NCBI GenBank assembly: GCA_905221605.1
Contig: CAJNDS010002479.1
Coordinates: forward strand, 205,001-269,000
Source: Symbiodinium natans
Taxonomy: Eukaryota; Sar; Dinophyceae; Suessiales; Symbiodiniaceae
DNA length: 64,000 nucleotides
Reading direction: 5' to 3'
Positions 62,381-64,000 of the stretch are shown here, one piece after another. The notes below the pieces were generated by a model that was given only the letters and a program-made list of their open reading frames with translations, ran no database searches and was not told where the DNA came from. Numbering within the stretch: position 1 is the stretch's first letter; each line of letters starts with the position of its first letter. The position numbers and the translations under genes are program-made.

Positions 62381-63887
62381 CCAAGAAAGAGCTTTTGTTT
62401 GTGTACATATCGGGGTTTCCGAAAGTTTTTTTTTTGGGGGGTCCCCTTAGGCAAGTCTATAGGGCATAGAAGTGCTACCCCTTTCTTTGGAAATATGCAC
62501 AGCTCGAAAACTCAAGGTCCTTAGTCCAAAGGGTTTAAGGGTTTAGGGTTTAGGGTTTAAGGGTTTTAGGGCTTTAGGGCTTTTGGGTTTAGGGTTTAGG
62601 GTTGAGAGCCCCGAATCACAAGACGGACGACCTGGGCCGTCTGCAGACTTTGCGCCCTGAGAGTAGCGCAGTTGTGTAGGGGATGTAGGGGCCCTTTTGA
62701 GATTGGAGTTTGGGGCGCCCCTAGAAGAGGGCACCCAGTGGGTTTAGGGTTTAGGGCAGCCCCTCCTCTATCTCCAGACATGTCTTGCGCGCTTCGCGGG
62801 CGAACCCTAAACCCTAAACCCTCAACCCTCAACCCTAGAAAACCCTAAACCCCAAAAAAGACCTGAACCCTAAAAAAGCCCTACACCATAGAAACCCTAA
62901 ACCCTCAAAAACCCTAAACCTAAGAATCCCTAATTGTTACTATCCTTAAACCCTAAAAATCCCTCTGTTCCGTGTTATAGTAGGGTTCTGGGTTTAGGGT
63001 TAGGGTTTTCCAGATTGGTTTGAGGGTTTAGGGCGTGTAGAGTTTGGGGTTTCAGGTTCAGGGTGTAGGGTTTTGGAGTTTATGTATGGTTGAGGGTCTA
63101 CCGGTTGAGGGTCTACCTTCAAGAAACATGGCCTGGATGATGCTGAGACCCCTCCTGATCCAAGATGAGGTAAAAGGGCTGAACCTGGGCACAGTTTCTC
63201 TTCTCAACCGCAGGGTACAGTAAAGCCGAAACACCCCCCCCCCCCAAGAACAATTTGCACGATTTGTTGCGGTAGTATTTTGTGTCAAAACACAGAAATG
63301 GGTACAGGCTGGGTACCCTTTTAGGGTCCGCCTGGACTGAGGCCACAAGCTGCCGACGTGCGCGTCTTTAGCGTCCTTAGGGGTTAGGGCTTTTCGGCTT
63401 CAGAGTTTTTTTTTTTTTATTCTATGGTGTAGGTTGGGAGATTTCAAATCCCTAGCCCGAAACCCCAAGCCCTGAACCCGGAACACCAAGTCCCAAACCC
63501 AGCCGAACCTCACCCAACCTAACCTGATCCGACTACGGCGCAGCCTTTACCTAGACCCTCGACCCCCAATCCTCAACCCCAACTAACCTCACAGAAGGCC
63601 AACCGAAGCCAACCCAACCTAGCATCGGCGCCCTCTAGCTTCGGCTGTTTTGTGGGAGGTTCGGGGGTTTTGGTGGGGGGTTCGGGTGTTTTGGTGCGAG
63701 GTTCGGCTGTTTTGGTGGAGGCTTTGGTGTGTTTTTGACGGGATCGACGTCTGTTTGGTGGAGGCATTGGCTGGTTTGGTGGGCTGAAACGTGTTGGTGG
63801 GCTCGTCGGCTGGTTTCGCCCTTAACCCTGAACCCTAAACCCTAAGTTCTGGGTGTTGCGTGGGTAGGGTTTCAGCTTCAGGGTGGA
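62381..63887. repeat. Telomere-type mosaic
   Basis: TTTAGGG patches lie at 62530-62610 and 62740-62755. CCCTAAA/CCCTCAA patches lie at 62800-62960. A T run lies at 63406-63418 and a C run at 63233-63244. A GGTTCGGNNGTTTTGGTG-type repeat occurs at 63650-63790. The spacers 62620-62740 and 63060-63350 show no recognisable gene. Confidence 0.7.
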
Positions 63888-63992
63888 AGCCCTAAGCCCT
63901 AAGCCCTAAGCCCTAAGCCCTAAGCCCTAAGCCCTAAGCCCTAAGCCCTAAGCCCTAAGCCCTAAGCCCTAAGCCCTAAGCCCTAAGCCCTA
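63888..63992 (-). repeat. CCCTAAG heptamer array at window end
   Basis: About 15 perfect CCCTAAG (CTTAGGG) units, a homogenised single-base variant of the telomere-type repeat, reaching almost to the end of the window. Confidence 0.95.
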
Positions 63993-64000
63993 AACCTAAA

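Overview
This window looks like nuclear DNA of a dinoflagellate, probably of the Symbiodiniaceae/Suessiales type. Three things suggest this. The seven-base telomere-type repeat TTTAGGG/CCCTAAA is scattered in both orientations over almost all 64 kb. There is a Copia retrotransposon with an extended domain set that I associate with dinoflagellates. There are also decayed non-LTR reverse transcriptase fragments and a ubiquitin-like/ankyrin protein of types common in those genomes. The assignment rests on reading and recall, not on a search. There are no bacterial operons, CRISPR arrays, rRNA genes or convincing tRNA genes.

Layout. 1-5.46 kb is a telomere-type repeat mosaic with one single-exon gene (1873-2991, ubiquitin-like plus about eight ankyrin repeats). 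5.46-9.37 kb is an island with an AT-rich patch, two foldback elements, a minisatellite and long TG-type microsatellites. 9.37-13.5 kb is a pile of broken LINE-like reverse transcriptase fragments. 13.5-36.49 kb is again mostly telomere-type repeats and variants (CCCTGAAA, CCCTGAA, CCCCAAA). It is interrupted by short non-telomeric islands, foldback elements, tandem repeats and one possible RS-rich pseudogene (30.08-30.87 kb). 46.3-64 kb has the same texture, with a TIR-bounded minisatellite element (49.45-50.37 kb), a 9-bp AT-rich array (57.55-58.1 kb) and a satellite of 54-58 bp units (61.24-62.38 kb).

The main object is a 9.8 kb Ty1/Copia retrotransposon at 36493-46291. It has two identical 311-bp LTRs (TG...CA), a 5-bp target duplication (CTAAA) inside a CCCTAAA repeat, a primer-binding site that resembles the anticodon arm of initiator tRNA-Met, and a polypurine tract. 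Its polyprotein reads gag (CCCH and CCHC zinc motifs), aspartic protease, a C5-methyltransferase-like domain, integrase with a long insert inside the DDE core, a TET/JBP-like 2OG-Fe(II) dioxygenase domain, reverse transcriptase, RNase H, and a tail with two hydrophobic segments and a Cys cluster. It is split by two frame changes (near 42290 and 42812), although the LTRs are identical. A mobile element that carries both a base-methyltransferase-like and a base-oxidase-like domain, in a lineage known for 5-methylcytosine and 5-hydroxymethyluracil in its DNA, is the most interesting thing here.

Most of the rest is non-coding. Several unnamed dispersed repeat families can be recognised by eye from multiple copies, and they are annotated separately.
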